The notes: generated by a model not told the origin, from the sequence alone. DNA of 64,000 nt from Bradyrhizobium nanningense (GCF_004114535.1 NZ_LBJC01000019.1:124001-188000); one strand, 5' to 3'; positions 53,323 through 63,293 are shown, counted from the first letter of the stretch. Made by a program: numbers and translations.

Positions 53323-53383
53323 ACGATCTCCGTTGCGGCTGCGTCCGGCTGATGCGCTATTCCCGTGATCGCGTGTGCGGCAA

Positions 53384-55513
53384 TCAGGCGCCGTTGCTGC
53401 AATAGCGTTGCCACATCGCGCGATAGGCATCGTCCACCGCTCGCCCGTATGAGGCCGGGTTGCCGGCGGCTGCGGCCCGGATACTGTCAGGCAATTCGAG
53501 GCGCAACTTGTCGAGCTCGCCGATCTGCAAGGCGCGGCTCGTTGCGACGTCGATATAGGCCTCTTGGCTGTCGGTGACCCAGTCAGGCAGGCCAAGCGCC
53601 GTGAGGATGGAGCCGGCGGCACGGCTGGGCAGGCTGTTGCCGAGTTTGGCGACCACCGGCACGCCCATCTGCAGGGCTTCCCATGTGCTGACGCCGCCGT
53701 TCTGCGGGAACGGGTCGAGGCAGATATCAACGCGATTGAACGATGCCAGATGTTCGCCTCGCAAGGTAGCGCCGAGCAGCTCGACGCGTTCGGCCGGCAA
53801 TCCGCAGGCCTCGAACCGCGCCAGCAGATTTTCGCGGACCAGCCGGTCGTCCAGCGCGACATCCTTGATCAGCAGTCGCGAACCCGGCACGCGCTCGAGA
53901 ATCCTGGACCAGACGTCTGCTGCCTCGTCCGAGATCTTGCTGATGCGGTTGAAGACGCCGAAGGTGACGAAGCCGTTCGAGATCGCTGGGGTTGGCGCCC
54001 GCGCAATCTCGGCCGGCAGTGGCGTCAGCGTCACGAAGCAGGGCAGGTCGACGACGGTCTCCGCAAACAGATGCCGAACCTCGTGCGGAATCGCGACCGG
54101 GTCCGAGATCAGATAGTCGATCGTCGGCAGCCCAGTGCCCGTGCCGTGGCCCCAGCCGTGGACCTGGATCGGCGCCGGTTTGCGCGCAAACACGCCGAGC
54201 CGGTTCCCTCTGGTGTGGCCGGACAGATCGATCAGGATGTCGATGCCGTCGGCGCGGATTTCGGCGGCGAGGCGATCTTCGCTCCATTGCGAGGCGTCGC
54301 GCCAGCGATCGGCGATCTCCCGAAATTGGCTGGTCGTCGCATCCACCTTCGAGGAGCAGGCGTAGCACACGATCTCGAACTGTGCCCGGTCATGGTGTTG
54401 AAGGACCGGCATGAAGATCAGCGCGGCCGAATGCGCGTTGAAATCCGATGAGACATAGCCAAGCACCAGGCGGCGATCCGGATCGCGATTGTTGTCATGC
54501 GGTCGCGCCGCTCCTGAAGCGATCTTCGCGCCGACACGCTCCCACCACACCTGACGAGCCTGCTGATGCCGTTCGACGGTGGCGTCCCCCGCAAAGTCGA
54601 GCGTGAATATCTTGTTGGAGATCGCGCTCTGCAGGTCAGGCTGGATGTCGAGGGCCCTGTCGAAACTGGCGAGGGCTTCGTCGACCCGGCCAAGTCCGGC
54701 GAGGCAAAGGCCCAGCACCAAGTGAGCTTGAATGGAACCGGGATCGATCACGAGGGCCTGCTCGCAATCGTGCGACGCCTGGGCAATCTGCTGGATCTGG
54801 AGCAGGACACCGGCCCGCGCGAGCCACCCATTCGCGTCGTCGGGTGCCAGTGCGATGGCCCGATTGCCGTCTGCCAGGGCTTCGTCAAATCGCTGAAGCT
54901 CCCGTAAAGCAATGGCGCGGTTCGCGAGCGCCGCCGCGTAGCTTGGCTTGATCGACAGCGCGCGGTTCAAGCTTGCGACGGCCTCGTCATAGTTGCGCTG
55001 ACGGCAGAGCGCCCAACCTCGGCCGTTATGGGCTTCGGCAAGGTCCGGATTAAGTGCGAGCGCCTTGTCGTAGCTATGCAGCGCCTCATCGTGAAGGTCG
55101 AGGGCCACACTCGCATTGCCGAGATTGGACAGGGTCAGGGCGTGGTCAGGCCGCAGGGCGAGGGCCTTTCGATAGCTCGCGCGGGCCTCCTCGTGACGCC
55201 GTAGCCCGTTGAGGGCGACGCCAAGGCTCATGTGAGCATCGGCGGATCGCGGATCCGCTGCAATTGCCCGGCTTAGCAGGATTTCGGCTTGCTGATAGTT
55301 CTTGGCATCCGACTCCAAAACGCCGAGCATGTGCAGCGCGATGAATTGCATGGGTGCGAGCTGCAGGACTTGGCGATAGGCGGTCTGAGCCTCCGGCAAA
55401 AGTCCTATCTTGTGCAACTGGAGTGCGTGCCCGAGCAACGGCAACACTTCGGCCTTCTGTCGTTTCTGCAGCCGGGCATTTTGAAATGCACGCTGGCCTA
55501 CGCTGCCGCCCAT
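53384..55513 (-). CDS. TPR-repeat O-GlcNAc transferase-like (SPINDLY/GT41) glycosyltransferase
   Basis: A 709-residue protein. Residues ~30-330 hold about eight to nine TPR units (for example SRAIAADPRSADAHMSLGVA, KALALNPDLAEAHNGRGWAL). The C-terminal half is the GT41 catalytic region: RRLVLGYVSSDFNAHSAALI, DILIDLSGHTRGNRLGVF, QVHGWGHGTGTGLPTIDYLI, FGVFNRISKISDEAADVW and CLDPFPQNGGVSTWEALQMG. It probably glycosylates protein substrates in the cytoplasm. The TPRs would select targets. The start MGGSVGQRAFQ is the first ATG. Confidence 0.9.
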   Translation of the reverse strand: MGGSVGQRAFQNARLQKRQKAEVLPLLGHALQLHKIGLLPEAQTAYRQVLQLAPMQFIALHMLGVLESDAKNYQQAEILLSRAIAADPRSADAHMSLGVALNGLRRHEEARASYRKALALRPDHALTLSNLGNASVALDLHDEALHSYDKALALNPDLAEAHNGRGWALCRQRNYDEAVASLNRALSIKPSYAAALANRAIALRELQRFDEALADGNRAIALAPDDANGWLARAGVLLQIQQIAQASHDCEQALVIDPGSIQAHLVLGLCLAGLGRVDEALASFDRALDIQPDLQSAISNKIFTLDFAGDATVERHQQARQVWWERVGAKIASGAARPHDNNRDPDRRLVLGYVSSDFNAHSAALIFMPVLQHHDRAQFEIVCYACSSKVDATTSQFREIADRWRDASQWSEDRLAAEIRADGIDILIDLSGHTRGNRLGVFARKPAPIQVHGWGHGTGTGLPTIDYLISDPVAIPHEVRHLFAETVVDLPCFVTLTPLPAEIARAPTPAISNGFVTFGVFNRISKISDEAADVWSRILERVPGSRLLIKDVALDDRLVRENLLARFEACGLPAERVELLGATLRGEHLASFNRVDICLDPFPQNGGVSTWEALQMGVPVVAKLGNSLPSRAAGSILTALGLPDWVTDSQEAYIDVATSRALQIGELDKLRLELPDSIRAAAAGNPASYGRAVDDAYRAMWQRYCSNGA

Positions 55514-55735
55514 GAATCAATTCCCTCAAGAATCCTGCGGCGAGACTAATTCAGCGGCAGAACCAATACGAGACGCCGGCCGGTCGCCACGACAGCTTGG
55601 GACAAGCTACGATTTGATCGGATATTCGAGTGACGAGCCGGACGTCCCGCAATTGCTGCCTCGTCCAAGACTGGATAATCTGCCTTCGGGTTGTTCCCCG
55701 TCCGGCGGGCGCGGCTCAGATCAGGGAGGCAGACA

Positions 55736-56263
55736 ATGGCCAAGCAAAAGGCATCAAGATCCGCAACGAAGGCTGCGGTGAAGAAGCGCAGCGGCGCAAA
55801 GGTCGCAGCGCGATCGTCGGCGCGCAAAGCGGTGAAGGCGAAGGCACGCACCGCGGCTCCGAAAAAGGCGGCACGCCCCCGGCAACGCATCGCGATCAGC
55901 CATCACCGTGAGGAAGACTTCAAGGCCGACGGCCTGCGCGCCTACGCGAAATACCGCGACCTCGGCATTGCAGAGGCGACCCACGGTCTCGCGCAAGCCC
56001 ATGTGATCCGCCTGCAGGGCCCCTGCAATCCGGCCGAGGTCTCGAAGCTGCACTTCCACGACGTCGAATTCCAGATGGTCTACGTGCTCAAAGGCTGGGT
56101 GAAGACCTACATGGACGGGCAGGGCGAGACGCTGATGAAAGAAGGCAGCGCCTGGACCCAGCCGCCGAAGATCAAGCACATGATCCTGGATTATTCTGAT
56201 GACGTCGAGCTCTTGGAGGTGATCCTGCCAGCGGAGTTCAAGACGGTGGAGTTGAAGGCGTAG
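55736..56263 (+). CDS. Cupin protein with histone-like basic N-terminal tail
   Basis: A 175-residue protein. Residues 1-50 are Lys/Ala/Arg-rich (KQKASRSATKAAVKKRSG, KAVKAKARTAAPKKAARP), like the tails of HU or H1-type proteins. Residues ~75-170 form a cupin barrel with KLHFHDVEFQMVYVLKG (His/Glu metal ligands), GETLMKEGSAWTQPPKIKH and VELLEVILPAEF. The ATG follows AGGGAGG. A small-molecule sensor or enzyme that also touches nucleic acid is one reading; nothing shows this directly. Confidence 0.8.
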   Translation: MAKQKASRSATKAAVKKRSGAKVAARSSARKAVKAKARTAAPKKAARPRQRIAISHHREEDFKADGLRAYAKYRDLGIAEATHGLAQAHVIRLQGPCNPAEVSKLHFHDVEFQMVYVLKGWVKTYMDGQGETLMKEGSAWTQPPKIKHMILDYSDDVELLEVILPAEFKTVELKA

Positions 56264-56297
56264 GGCGACGCCGTAAATGCGCACACATCTCTCCACC

Positions 56298-56386
56298 CGT
56301 CATTGCGAGCGAAGCGAAGCAATCCAGAAATGCATCTGCGGAAACGGTCTGGATTGCTTCGTCGCAAGGGCTCCTCGCAATGACGG
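56298..56386. repeat. Intergenic palindromic repeat (CATTGCGAG family)
   Basis: CGTCATTGCGAGCGAAGCG ... CCTCGCAATGACGG, with the internal GCAATCCAGA / TCTGGATTGC dyad also seen in the pca-operon copy at 15.1 kb. Located between convergent genes. Confidence 0.75.
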
Positions 56387-56397
56387 CGGAGTGAGAC

Positions 56398-57648
56398 CTA
56401 CGCCAACACCCCCACCACCGCGCCCATCAGGCACGTCGTCAGCGTCCCCGACACGATCGACTTCAGCCCGAGCGCGTTGATCTCCTCGCGCCGCTCCGGC
56501 GCCATCACGCCCAAGCCACCGATCATGATGCCGAGGCTGGCGAAATTGGCGAAGCCGCACATCGCGTAGAGCATGATCAGGCGCGAGCGCGGATCGAGCG
56601 CGCCGGCCGGCAGCTTCGAGAGGTCGACATAGGCGATCAATTCGTTGAGCACGGTCTTGGTGCCCATCAGGCTGCCGGCGGTGACGGCCTGATCCCACGG
56701 CAGCCCCATCAGCCAGCACACCGGCGCCATCGCCAGCCCCAACAAGCGCTGCAGGGAGATCGCGGCACCGCCGATATCAGGCAGCAGTCCGAGGATGGCG
56801 TTGACGAGATAGACCAGCGCCACCAGCACCAGCAGCATGGCGACGATGTTGAGCAGCAGCTCGAGGCCGGCGGTGGTGCCTTTCACGATCGCGTCCATCG
56901 TGCCGGATACCTCCATCTCGGGGTCCTCCAGCGTGCCGCCGGTGCGCTTGTCGGAGGTTTCAGGCACCATGATCAGGCTGACCAGGATCGCACCCGGCGC
57001 GCCCAGCACGGAGGCGATGACGAAATGCGCGGCGGCGTCGGGGATGAGGGGAGCAAGCAGCGTCGCATAAAGCACCAGCACCGTGCCGGCGATTCCCGCC
57101 ATGCCGCCGGTCATCACCAGGAACAATTCGCTGCGGGTCATCTGCTTCAGATACGGCCGCACGAACAGTGGCGCCTCGACCATGCCGAGGAAGATGTTGG
57201 CGGCGGTCGACAGGCCGACCGCGCCGCCGACGCCGAGCGTCCGCTCCAGCAGCCAGGCCATTCCGCGCACGACCGGCGGCAGCACGCGCCAGTGGAACAG
57301 CAGCGTCGTCAGCACGCTCATGACCAACACGATCGGCAGCGCCTGGAACGCCAGGATGAAATCGGCGCCCGGCACTTTGACATCGAAGGGCAGGGGGCCG
57401 CCGCCGACATAGCCGAACACGAAGGCGGACCCGGCGCGCGAGGCCGCCGAGATCGCAGCGACCGCGTCGTTGATGGCGCCGAAGGCATGCGCGACGACCG
57501 GCAGCTTCAGCAGCGTGATCGCGGTGGCGAAGGTGACGACGAGGCCGATCGCCGCCTGTCGCAGCGATACGGCGCGCCGGTTCTCTGCGAGCGCGAAGGC
57601 GATCAACAGCAATGCGAAAATGCCGAGTGCCGATTGCAAGCGCAGCAT
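56398..57648 (-). CDS. NupC-type concentrative nucleoside transporter
   Basis: A 416-residue CNT-family symporter with about eight to ten helices. The family motifs GVGGAVGLSTAANIFLGMVE-APLFVRPYL, MTRSELFLVMTGGMAGIAGT, and the C-terminal MGTKTVLNELIAYVDL and ALCGFANFASLGIMIGG are present (the last as MYAMCGFANFASLGI). It should import nucleosides with protons or sodium at the inner membrane. Starts MLRLQSALGIFALLLIAF. No nucleoside catabolic genes sit beside it. Confidence 0.92.
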   Translation of the reverse strand: MLRLQSALGIFALLLIAFALAENRRAVSLRQAAIGLVVTFATAITLLKLPVVAHAFGAINDAVAAISAASRAGSAFVFGYVGGGPLPFDVKVPGADFILAFQALPIVLVMSVLTTLLFHWRVLPPVVRGMAWLLERTLGVGGAVGLSTAANIFLGMVEAPLFVRPYLKQMTRSELFLVMTGGMAGIAGTVLVLYATLLAPLIPDAAAHFVIASVLGAPGAILVSLIMVPETSDKRTGGTLEDPEMEVSGTMDAIVKGTTAGLELLLNIVAMLLVLVALVYLVNAILGLLPDIGGAAISLQRLLGLAMAPVCWLMGLPWDQAVTAGSLMGTKTVLNELIAYVDLSKLPAGALDPRSRLIMLYAMCGFANFASLGIMIGGLGVMAPERREEINALGLKSIVSGTLTTCLMGAVVGVLA

Positions 57649-57793
57649 GATGTCCCCAAACCCTCAATGATTATGGCCGTGCCTGCGCTGCAAAGGCAAT
57701 GCCGACAGATCCGGGACGCCTCGCATTGTTGACAAGCGGGTCCGCCTCAGCCACGCGGGGAGCTCCGATATCACGGGGGCGAGCGGTCCGAGG

Positions 57794-59071
57794 GTGACCC
57801 AAAAGACGATCCAAGGGGTGGTCGAAGCGGCGATGCCAGAGCAGCCAATATCCGGACATCCACCAGTCAGCGCCAGCGCGCTTCTCGTCCACCGCGCCTT
57901 CCTGTTCTTCCTGCTCTCGCGCAGCCTGTCGCGCTTTTCCAGCCAGATCGCGGCGGTCGCGATCGGCTGGCAGATCTACGATCTCACTGGTTCGGCCTTC
58001 GATCTCGGCATGGTGGGCCTCGTCCAGTTCCTGCCCACCGCGCTTTTGGTGTTCGTCGCCGGCCACGCCGCGGACCGCTTCGAGCGCAAGCGCGTGGTCC
58101 AGCTCTGCCAGCTCGTGGAAGCCGCGACCGCGCTCTATCTCGCAGTCATCACCTATCTCGGTGCGGTCGGCGAGGTTCAGATCTTCTTCGCAACCTTCGT
58201 GCTCGGGATCGCCGGCGCGTTCGAGAGTCCGACCACGGCGGCGCTGCTGCCGGCGATCGCGCCGCAGGGATCGCTCCAGCGCGCCACCGCCGTCTCCAGC
58301 GGCGCGGCGCAGGTCGCGACCATCACCGGGCCGGCGCTCGGTGGCTTCGCTTATGCGGTTGCCCCGCATCTGGCCTATGCCGTGATGGTGCTGTTCTGGA
58401 TCGTCGGGATGATCCTGACCGGCTTCATCCGGCCCCGCCCGCAGGCCATCGCCAAGGAGGGGACGGAGACGGACAACATCTTTGCCGGCGTCCGCTTCAT
58501 TCGCAGCAATCCGGCGATCCTCGGTACCATCTCGCTCGATTTGTTCGCGGTGCTGTTCGGCGGCGTAACTGCGCTCTTGCCGATCTATGCCCGCGACATC
58601 CTTCAGGCCGGGCCGGTCGGGCTCGGCGTGCTGCGCGCGGCACCCGCGGTCGGCGCGCTGCTGATGACCATGGTGCTGGCGCGTCACGCCATCTCCAGGC
58701 ATGTGGGCCTACGCATGTTCCAGGCGGTGATCGTGTTCGGCCTCGCCACCATCGTGTTTGCGCTGTCGTCCTGGATGTGGCTGTCGGTGCTGTCGCTCGC
58801 GGTGCTCGGTGCCGCCGACACGATCAGCGTCGTGATCCGCTTCTCGCTGGTGCAGCTCGCAACGCCCGACGAGATGCGCGGCCGGGTCGGCGCGGTCAAC
58901 TTCCTGTTCATCAACGCCTCGAACCAGCTCGGCCAGTTCGAAAGCGGGGTGGCCGCCGCGCTGCTCGGCGCCATGCCGGCCGCCGTGCTCGGCGGCGTCG
59001 CCACGGTCGCAGTGGCGCTGCTCTGGATGAAGCTGTTCCCGAGCCTGCGGAAGGTGGAGAGTTTGGAGTAG
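57794..59071 (+). CDS. MFS exporter (EntS/MFS_3 family)
   Basis: A 425-residue twelve-helix carrier. The first loop RSLSRFSSQIAAVAIGWQIY and HAADRFERKRVVQL, then GIAGAFESPTTAALLPAIAP and RVGAVNFLFINASNQLG in the second half, are characteristic of MFS_3 exporters related to the enterobactin exporter. Exported substrate unknown. The given start is a GTG; an ATG 13 codons later (MPEQPISGHP) is an equally good choice. Confidence 0.88.
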   Translation: MTQKTIQGVVEAAMPEQPISGHPPVSASALLVHRAFLFFLLSRSLSRFSSQIAAVAIGWQIYDLTGSAFDLGMVGLVQFLPTALLVFVAGHAADRFERKRVVQLCQLVEAATALYLAVITYLGAVGEVQIFFATFVLGIAGAFESPTTAALLPAIAPQGSLQRATAVSSGAAQVATITGPALGGFAYAVAPHLAYAVMVLFWIVGMILTGFIRPRPQAIAKEGTETDNIFAGVRFIRSNPAILGTISLDLFAVLFGGVTALLPIYARDILQAGPVGLGVLRAAPAVGALLMTMVLARHAISRHVGLRMFQAVIVFGLATIVFALSSWMWLSVLSLAVLGAADTISVVIRFSLVQLATPDEMRGRVGAVNFLFINASNQLGQFESGVAAALLGAMPAAVLGGVATVAVALLWMKLFPSLRKVESLE

Positions 59072-59077
59072 GGCGAG

Positions 59078-59225
59078 ATGGTCTCGTGTTCCGGACAAGC
59101 CGCAACGCGTCAGTGTTGCGGTGCAGAGCCGGGACCCAGAAAGGCCAAGAACGAGATCGGGGCAGCGTGGGCCCCGGCTCGGCAGCGCGTCATTTCATGC
59201 CGCGCAGCGTCCGGGGCACGGTCGC
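59078..59225. repeat. Probable degenerate intergenic repeat
   Basis: A GC-rich stretch with opposed GTGTTCCGGACAAGCCGCAA ... GCGCAGCGTCCGGGGCACG arms and an inner GAGCCGGGACCC / GGCCCCGGCTC pair. It has the build of the other repeats but no second copy here, so the family assignment is tentative. Part of the 218-base gap before the SDR gene. Confidence 0.45.
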
Positions 59226-59289
59226 GGACAGAGCATAGGGAAATCAATGAGATCCCTACTGTGCATGGGGTTGTTTTCGTGTTTTTGAT

Positions 59290-60048
59290 TTAGCCCCGTC
59301 CGACGAACGGCATCTTGGTCGCCATCACCGTCATGGTCAGCACGTTGGCGTCGAGCGGCAGGCTGGCCATGTAGGCCACGGCATCGCCGACCGCCTTGGC
59401 GTCCATGCGCGGCTCGTGCTTGGTCGTGCCGTCCGGCTGTAGCACGCCGGGGCCGTTGACCATGCGGTCGGTCATCGGGGTCGCGGCATTGCCGATGTCG
59501 ACCTGGCCGACCGCGATGTCGTACATGCGCCCGTCGAGGTTACTGGCCTTGGTCAGGCCCGTGATGGCGTGCTTGGTCGAGGTGTAGGCGGCCGAGAACG
59601 GCCGCGGCGCATGCGCGGAGATCGAGCCGTTGTTGATGATGCGGCCGCCGCGCGGGTTCTGGTCCTTCATGATGCGGAAGGCGTGCTGGGTGCACAGGAA
59701 CGGGCCGGTGAGGTTGGTGTTCACCACCGCCTGCCAATGCTCGAGGCTGAGGTCCTCGAAGTTCACCGCGGGCGCGCCCATGCCGGCATTGTTGAACAGC
59801 ACGTCGAGGCGGCCGTAGGTCGCCTTCACCTTGTCGAACAGGGCGGCGATGGAGTCCGGTTTGGTCATGTCGGCGGTGACGCAGAGGCTCTTTCCCGCGG
59901 GGCCGAGCTTTGCGGTCTCCTCGAGCATGTCGAGCCGGCGCCCGACCAGCACCACGGTGAAGCCGGTGTTCATCAATGCCAGCGACGCCGCGCGCCCGAC
60001 GCCGGTGCCGGCGCCCGTCACCAGGGCGATCTTTTTTGCTTCACTCAT
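59290..60048 (-). CDS. Short-chain dehydrogenase/reductase
   Basis: A 252-residue classical SDR. The cofactor loop is [15 protein letters not shown], followed by NNAG ([11 protein letters not shown]), the catalytic Ser in [14 protein letters not shown] and Tyr-Lys in [11 protein letters not shown]. The Arg-rich end of the second strand ([10 protein letters not shown]) suggests NADP. The start [12 protein letters not shown] is used; the open frame upstream runs out of frame through the Anbu gene. Last gene of the Anbu-containing cluster, 26 bases after Anbu. Substrate unknown. Confidence 0.9.
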   Translation of the reverse strand: MSEAKKIALVTGAGTGVGRAASLALMNTGFTVVLVGRRLDMLEETAKLGPAGKSLCVTADMTKPDSIAALFDKVKATYGRLDVLFNNAGMGAPAVNFEDLSLEHWQAVVNTNLTGPFLCTQHAFRIMKDQNPRGGRIINNGSISAHAPRPFSAAYTSTKHAITGLTKASNLDGRMYDIAVGQVDIGNAATPMTDRMVNGPGVLQPDGTTKHEPRMDAKAVGDAVAYMASLPLDANVLTMTVMATKMPFVGRG

Positions 60049-60074
60049 CGTTTCCTGCCTTTTCTGTTGAGCTG

Positions 60075-60833
60075 TCAGGTTTTGGGTTCTTTTTCGTTCT
60101 TGTAGGGCGGGCGCGGAATGTTCTGATGCGCTGCGCGCAGCGCCGCCGACCAGCGCGAGCGCAGGTCGTGGAAATAGGGCTCGCCCGCCTCGATGCGGTG
60201 GTTGAGGTCGGCCTCGCAGGCGTCCGCGCGCACCACCAGCACGTCGATCGGCAGGCCGACGCCGAGGTTCGAGCGCATGGTCGAGTCCATCGAGATCAGG
60301 CCGGTCTTCAGCGCCTCGTAGAGCTCGACGTCGTAATGCATGGCGCGGTCGAGCACCGGCTTGCCATATTTGTGCTCGCCGATCTGCAGGTAGGGCGTGT
60401 CGGTGGTGCACTCGATGAAATTGCCGGCGGTGTAGACCATGAACAAGCGCATCCGGGAGCCCTTGATCTGGCCACCGAACAGGAAGGAGACGTCGAAGGA
60501 CACGTCCTCGGATCTCAGCGCCGGCCCTTCGGTCGCGTGCACCGCCCGGATGGCCCGGCCGATCCTCTGGGCGGCCTGGAACATGGTCGGCGCGTTCATC
60601 AGCGTCTCGAGCTCGCCCGTGTTGGGGTCCTCCAGGCCTTCGGTCAGCGTGGAGAGCACCGACTGGCTGATGGCGAGGTTGCCGGCGCTGGCGATCGCCA
60701 TGATGCGCTCGCCGGGCTTGGAGAAGATGTGCAGCTTGCGGAAGGTCGAGACATTGTCGAGGCCGGCATTGGTGCGGGTGTCGGCGATCATCACCAGACC
60801 GTCCCGAACCAGGATTCCGCAGCAATAGGTCAT
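60075..60833 (-). CDS. Anbu/BPH-type proteasome homologue peptidase
   Basis: A 252-residue Ntn hydrolase of the Anbu family. After Met removal the mature protein would begin with Thr ([23 protein letters not shown]), placing Asp at mature position 17 and a Lys near position 32 (FRKLHIF), the triad of proteasome subunits. The length and [20 protein letters not shown] and the helical C-terminus match Anbu rather than HslV. It is known to form helical or ring oligomers and occurs with transglutaminase, alpha-E and ATP-grasp genes, as it does here. Substrate unknown. Confidence 0.93.
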   Translation of the reverse strand: MTYCCGILVRDGLVMIADTRTNAGLDNVSTFRKLHIFSKPGERIMAIASAGNLAISQSVLSTLTEGLEDPNTGELETLMNAPTMFQAAQRIGRAIRAVHATEGPALRSEDVSFDVSFLFGGQIKGSRMRLFMVYTAGNFIECTTDTPYLQIGEHKYGKPVLDRAMHYDVELYEALKTGLISMDSTMRSNLGVGLPIDVLVVRADACEADLNHRIEAGEPYFHDLRSRWSAALRAAHQNIPRPPYKNEKEPKT

Positions 60834-60914
60834 TTCCAGTCCCCGAACGCGTTTGCGCGGAATTACTAGCCAATTTCAAGGAGGCATGAAACCCCCGATT
60901 ACCGGGGCGGGACC

Positions 60915-61322
60915 TCAGTCAGCAGCATCGATCAGAAACGCCTCGTCGACCGGCACGCCGAGCGCCGTGACCAGCCGGTTGGTCTCCGCGGCCATGCCGA
61001 CGATGGCGAGCATCTCGGCATATTCGGCCTCGCTCATGCCCTTGGCTCGTGCGGCGGCGGTGTGAGAATGAATGCAGTAGCTGCAGCCATGCGCGATCGA
61101 AACCGCGACATAGAGCATCTCCTTGACCCTGGGATCGAGCGCGCCGGGCGCCATCACCTCCTTGATGCTCTCCCAGGTCCGCCGCAGCGTCTTCGGATCA
61201 TGCGCCAGCGCGCGCCAAAAATTGTTGATGAAGTCCGACTTCCGCACCTTGCGGATATCGTCGAAGACGGCGCGTGCTTCAGCGGAGAGTTCATCGTCCG
61301 AAAGCAGCTTTACAGTGGCCAT
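60915..61322 (-). CDS. AhpD-like / carboxymuconolactone decarboxylase family protein
   Basis: A 135-residue helical protein with the redox-active CxxC of the AhpD group: [19 protein letters not shown], His ligands following. Unlike PcaC elsewhere in this window it has this CSYC motif, so a peroxidase-like thiol role is more likely than decarboxylation. It lies between the transglutaminase and Anbu genes on the same strand (62 bases from the former, 81 from the latter). Confidence 0.88.
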   Translation of the reverse strand: MATVKLLSDDELSAEARAVFDDIRKVRKSDFINNFWRALAHDPKTLRRTWESIKEVMAPGALDPRVKEMLYVAVSIAHGCSYCIHSHTAAARAKGMSEAEYAEMLAIVGMAAETNRLVTALGVPVDEAFLIDAAD

Positions 61323-61384
61323 GGGTACCTCGCGGGGGCTGATTTCGCGAGTGTAGCACGGCCGATGCGATCCGACGGCTGCGC

Positions 61385-62233
61385 CTAGCCCTGCCGCTGG
61401 GATTGCGATTGCGACGGCCCGCCGCGGCCGGCCTGCTCGACCTTCACGGCCACCGTCAGCGTCTCCGTGCCGCCGCCATAGCGGGTGCCGCGCACCGGGG
61501 CCGCGCCGAGATAGTCGAGCCCGATCGCGACGCGGACATGGGCGTCGGTGGCGCAGATGCTGTTGGCGGGATCGAAGCCGACCCAGCCGAGATCGGGCAC
61601 GAAGGCTTCCGCCCAGGCGTGCCCGGCGTCCTGATGCAAGAGACCGTCCGCGCGCAGGAAGTGGCCGGAGACGAAGCGCGCCGGCACGCCGGCGGCGCGG
61701 GCGCAGGCAATGAAGATGTGCGCATAGTCCTGGCAGACCCCGCGCTTGAGCGTGAACGCCTCCGCCGCCGAGGTGCCGCTATGGGTCGGGTCCTCGTCGA
61801 ACGTCATGTGATCGGCAATCTCAGTCATCAGCGTATGCAGGAAGCCGAGCGTGTCGCTCTCGGCCTCGCTGCGCAACTGACGCGCCACCGCCATCATCGC
61901 GGGATTCACCGAGGTGAGGTCGGTTGGGCGCAAGAACATGCCCGCCGGAAAGCGTTCGTCGGTGCCGCGCAGCACGCCGCCGGTGTCGTGGGTCTCGATC
62001 AGCCCTTCGGCGGTGATCTGGATGTCGCCGACAGGACCGCAGGACAGCACATGGGTGACGTTGCCGAACGCATCCTCGTGCATGTCGAGCTTGGTGTCCG
62101 TGGAGACGTCGATCTGCCATTCCGCCACATATTGCCCGTCATGGCTGCCGGGCGTCATGCGCAGGATCTGGATCACGCTCGTGGCCGGCGGCTCGTAGCG
62201 ATAAGTCGTGGTGTGCAGGATTCGCAGGCGCAT
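61385..62233 (-). CDS. Transglutaminase-like protein of the Anbu cluster
   Basis: A 282-residue protein with an N-terminal beta domain (MRLRILHTTTYRYEPPATSV) and a transglutaminase-like Cys protease domain. The catalytic triad is Cys in LKRGVCQDYAHIFIACARA, His in DAGHAWAEAFVPDLGWVGF and Asp in FDPANSICATD. The start follows the repeat element; an upstream extension lies inside it and is not used. It is thought to act with alpha-E and ATP-grasp proteins in peptide ligation/removal. Confidence 0.92.
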   Translation of the reverse strand: MRLRILHTTTYRYEPPATSVIQILRMTPGSHDGQYVAEWQIDVSTDTKLDMHEDAFGNVTHVLSCGPVGDIQITAEGLIETHDTGGVLRGTDERFPAGMFLRPTDLTSVNPAMMAVARQLRSEAESDTLGFLHTLMTEIADHMTFDEDPTHSGTSAAEAFTLKRGVCQDYAHIFIACARAAGVPARFVSGHFLRADGLLHQDAGHAWAEAFVPDLGWVGFDPANSICATDAHVRVAIGLDYLGAAPVRGTRYGGGTETLTVAVKVEQAGRGGPSQSQSQRQG

Positions 62234-62252
62234 GAGGAACCGTTGTGCTTGC

Positions 62253-62340
62253 GTCGTCATTCCGGGGCGATGCGCGAGCATCGAGCCCGGAATCTCGAGA
62301 TTCCGGGTCTGGTCCTTCGGACCATCCCGGAATGACGACG
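62253..62340. repeat. Intergenic palindromic repeat (CATTCCGGG family)
   Basis: GTCGTCATTCCGGGGCGATG ... CCATCCCGGAATGACGACG with internal AATCTCGAGATT and GGTCCTTCGGACC hairpins, between the alpha-E and transglutaminase genes of one operon. Confidence 0.75.
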
Positions 62341-62344
62341 TTCA

Positions 62345-63289
62345 TCAGATCAAATACTGCTTCGTGATGATTTCGCCCAGCCTGGAATTGTCCGTGATGA
62401 ATTCCTGAATGAATTCATGGACGCCGTGCTGGAAAATGTCGTTCATGTTGCTGTGCTCCAGCCGGTTGCGGATGCCGCGGGCGTGGCGCTGGGCCGCGCC
62501 CTGGCGGCCATAGGCGACGCCGATCTGGTCGAGGTTGCGCACGAGATTGCCGTAGCAGCTGGCCAGCGAGCGCGGCAGCGTATCGTTGAGGATGAGCAGG
62601 TCCGCGATCAGCCAGGGTTTGAGCGTCTCGCGATAGACCCAGTGATAGGCCGTCAGCGCCGAGACCGAGCGCAGGATCGAGCTCCATTGATAGAAGTCGA
62701 GCGGGCCGCCGACATGCTCCTCCTCGGGCAGCAGCACGTGATACTTCACGTCGAGAATGCGCGCGGTGTTGTCGGCGCGCTCCAGGTGCACGCCCATCCG
62801 CGAGAACCAGTAGGCGTCGTTGCGAAGCATGGTCCGGTAGGCCGAGCCGTCGAAGCGCAGCGAGGTCTCCTGCACGAAGCGCAAAAATTTGGCGAGGTCT
62901 TCGCGCGTCGAGGTGCCCTTGCTCCAGACCGCCTGAAGCTCGATCCAGGCCGAGTTGATGGTGTCCCACATCTCGCTGGTCAGCGCGGTGCGCACCGAAC
63001 GCGAGTTCAGCCGCGCCGCCTCGATGCAGTTCCTGATCGAGGACGGGTTGTCGACGGAGAAAGAGAGATAGTCGACGACGTTGTGCTCGTTGGCTTCCTC
63101 ATAGGTCTGATAGAAGCTGGCGGCGACGCCGGCGGTGAGCAGCGCCGAGTCCCATTCGTTGGTCTTGCCGATATAGGCGGCGGGAAGCGCGGTGACGCGC
63201 AAGGTCGCATCGATGGTGCGCGCGAGATATTCGGCCCGTTCGACGTAGCGGGCGAGCCAGTAGAGGTTTTCGGCGGTACGCGACAGCAT
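62345..63289 (-). CDS. Alpha-E domain protein
   Basis: A 314-residue all-helical protein of the alpha-E (DUF403) family: MLSRTAENLYWLARYVERAE, DVKYHVLLPEEEHVGGPLDF-YQWSSILRSVSALTAYHWVYR and a Glu/Arg-rich core. It is typically encoded between ATP-grasp and transglutaminase genes, as here. It starts 4 bases after the ATP-grasp stop. Partner of the ligase; no catalytic site of its own is known. Confidence 0.92.
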   Translation of the reverse strand: MLSRTAENLYWLARYVERAEYLARTIDATLRVTALPAAYIGKTNEWDSALLTAGVAASFYQTYEEANEHNVVDYLSFSVDNPSSIRNCIEAARLNSRSVRTALTSEMWDTINSAWIELQAVWSKGTSTREDLAKFLRFVQETSLRFDGSAYRTMLRNDAYWFSRMGVHLERADNTARILDVKYHVLLPEEEHVGGPLDFYQWSSILRSVSALTAYHWVYRETLKPWLIADLLILNDTLPRSLASCYGNLVRNLDQIGVAYGRQGAAQRHARGIRNRLEHSNMNDIFQHGVHEFIQEFITDNSRLGEIITKQYLI

Positions 63290-63293
63290 CTGT

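Noticed and set aside
60049..60879. N-terminal extension of the SDR frame through the Anbu gene
   Set aside because: The extension is an out-of-frame reading of the Anbu coding sequence; the SDR cofactor loop begins right after the chosen ATG.
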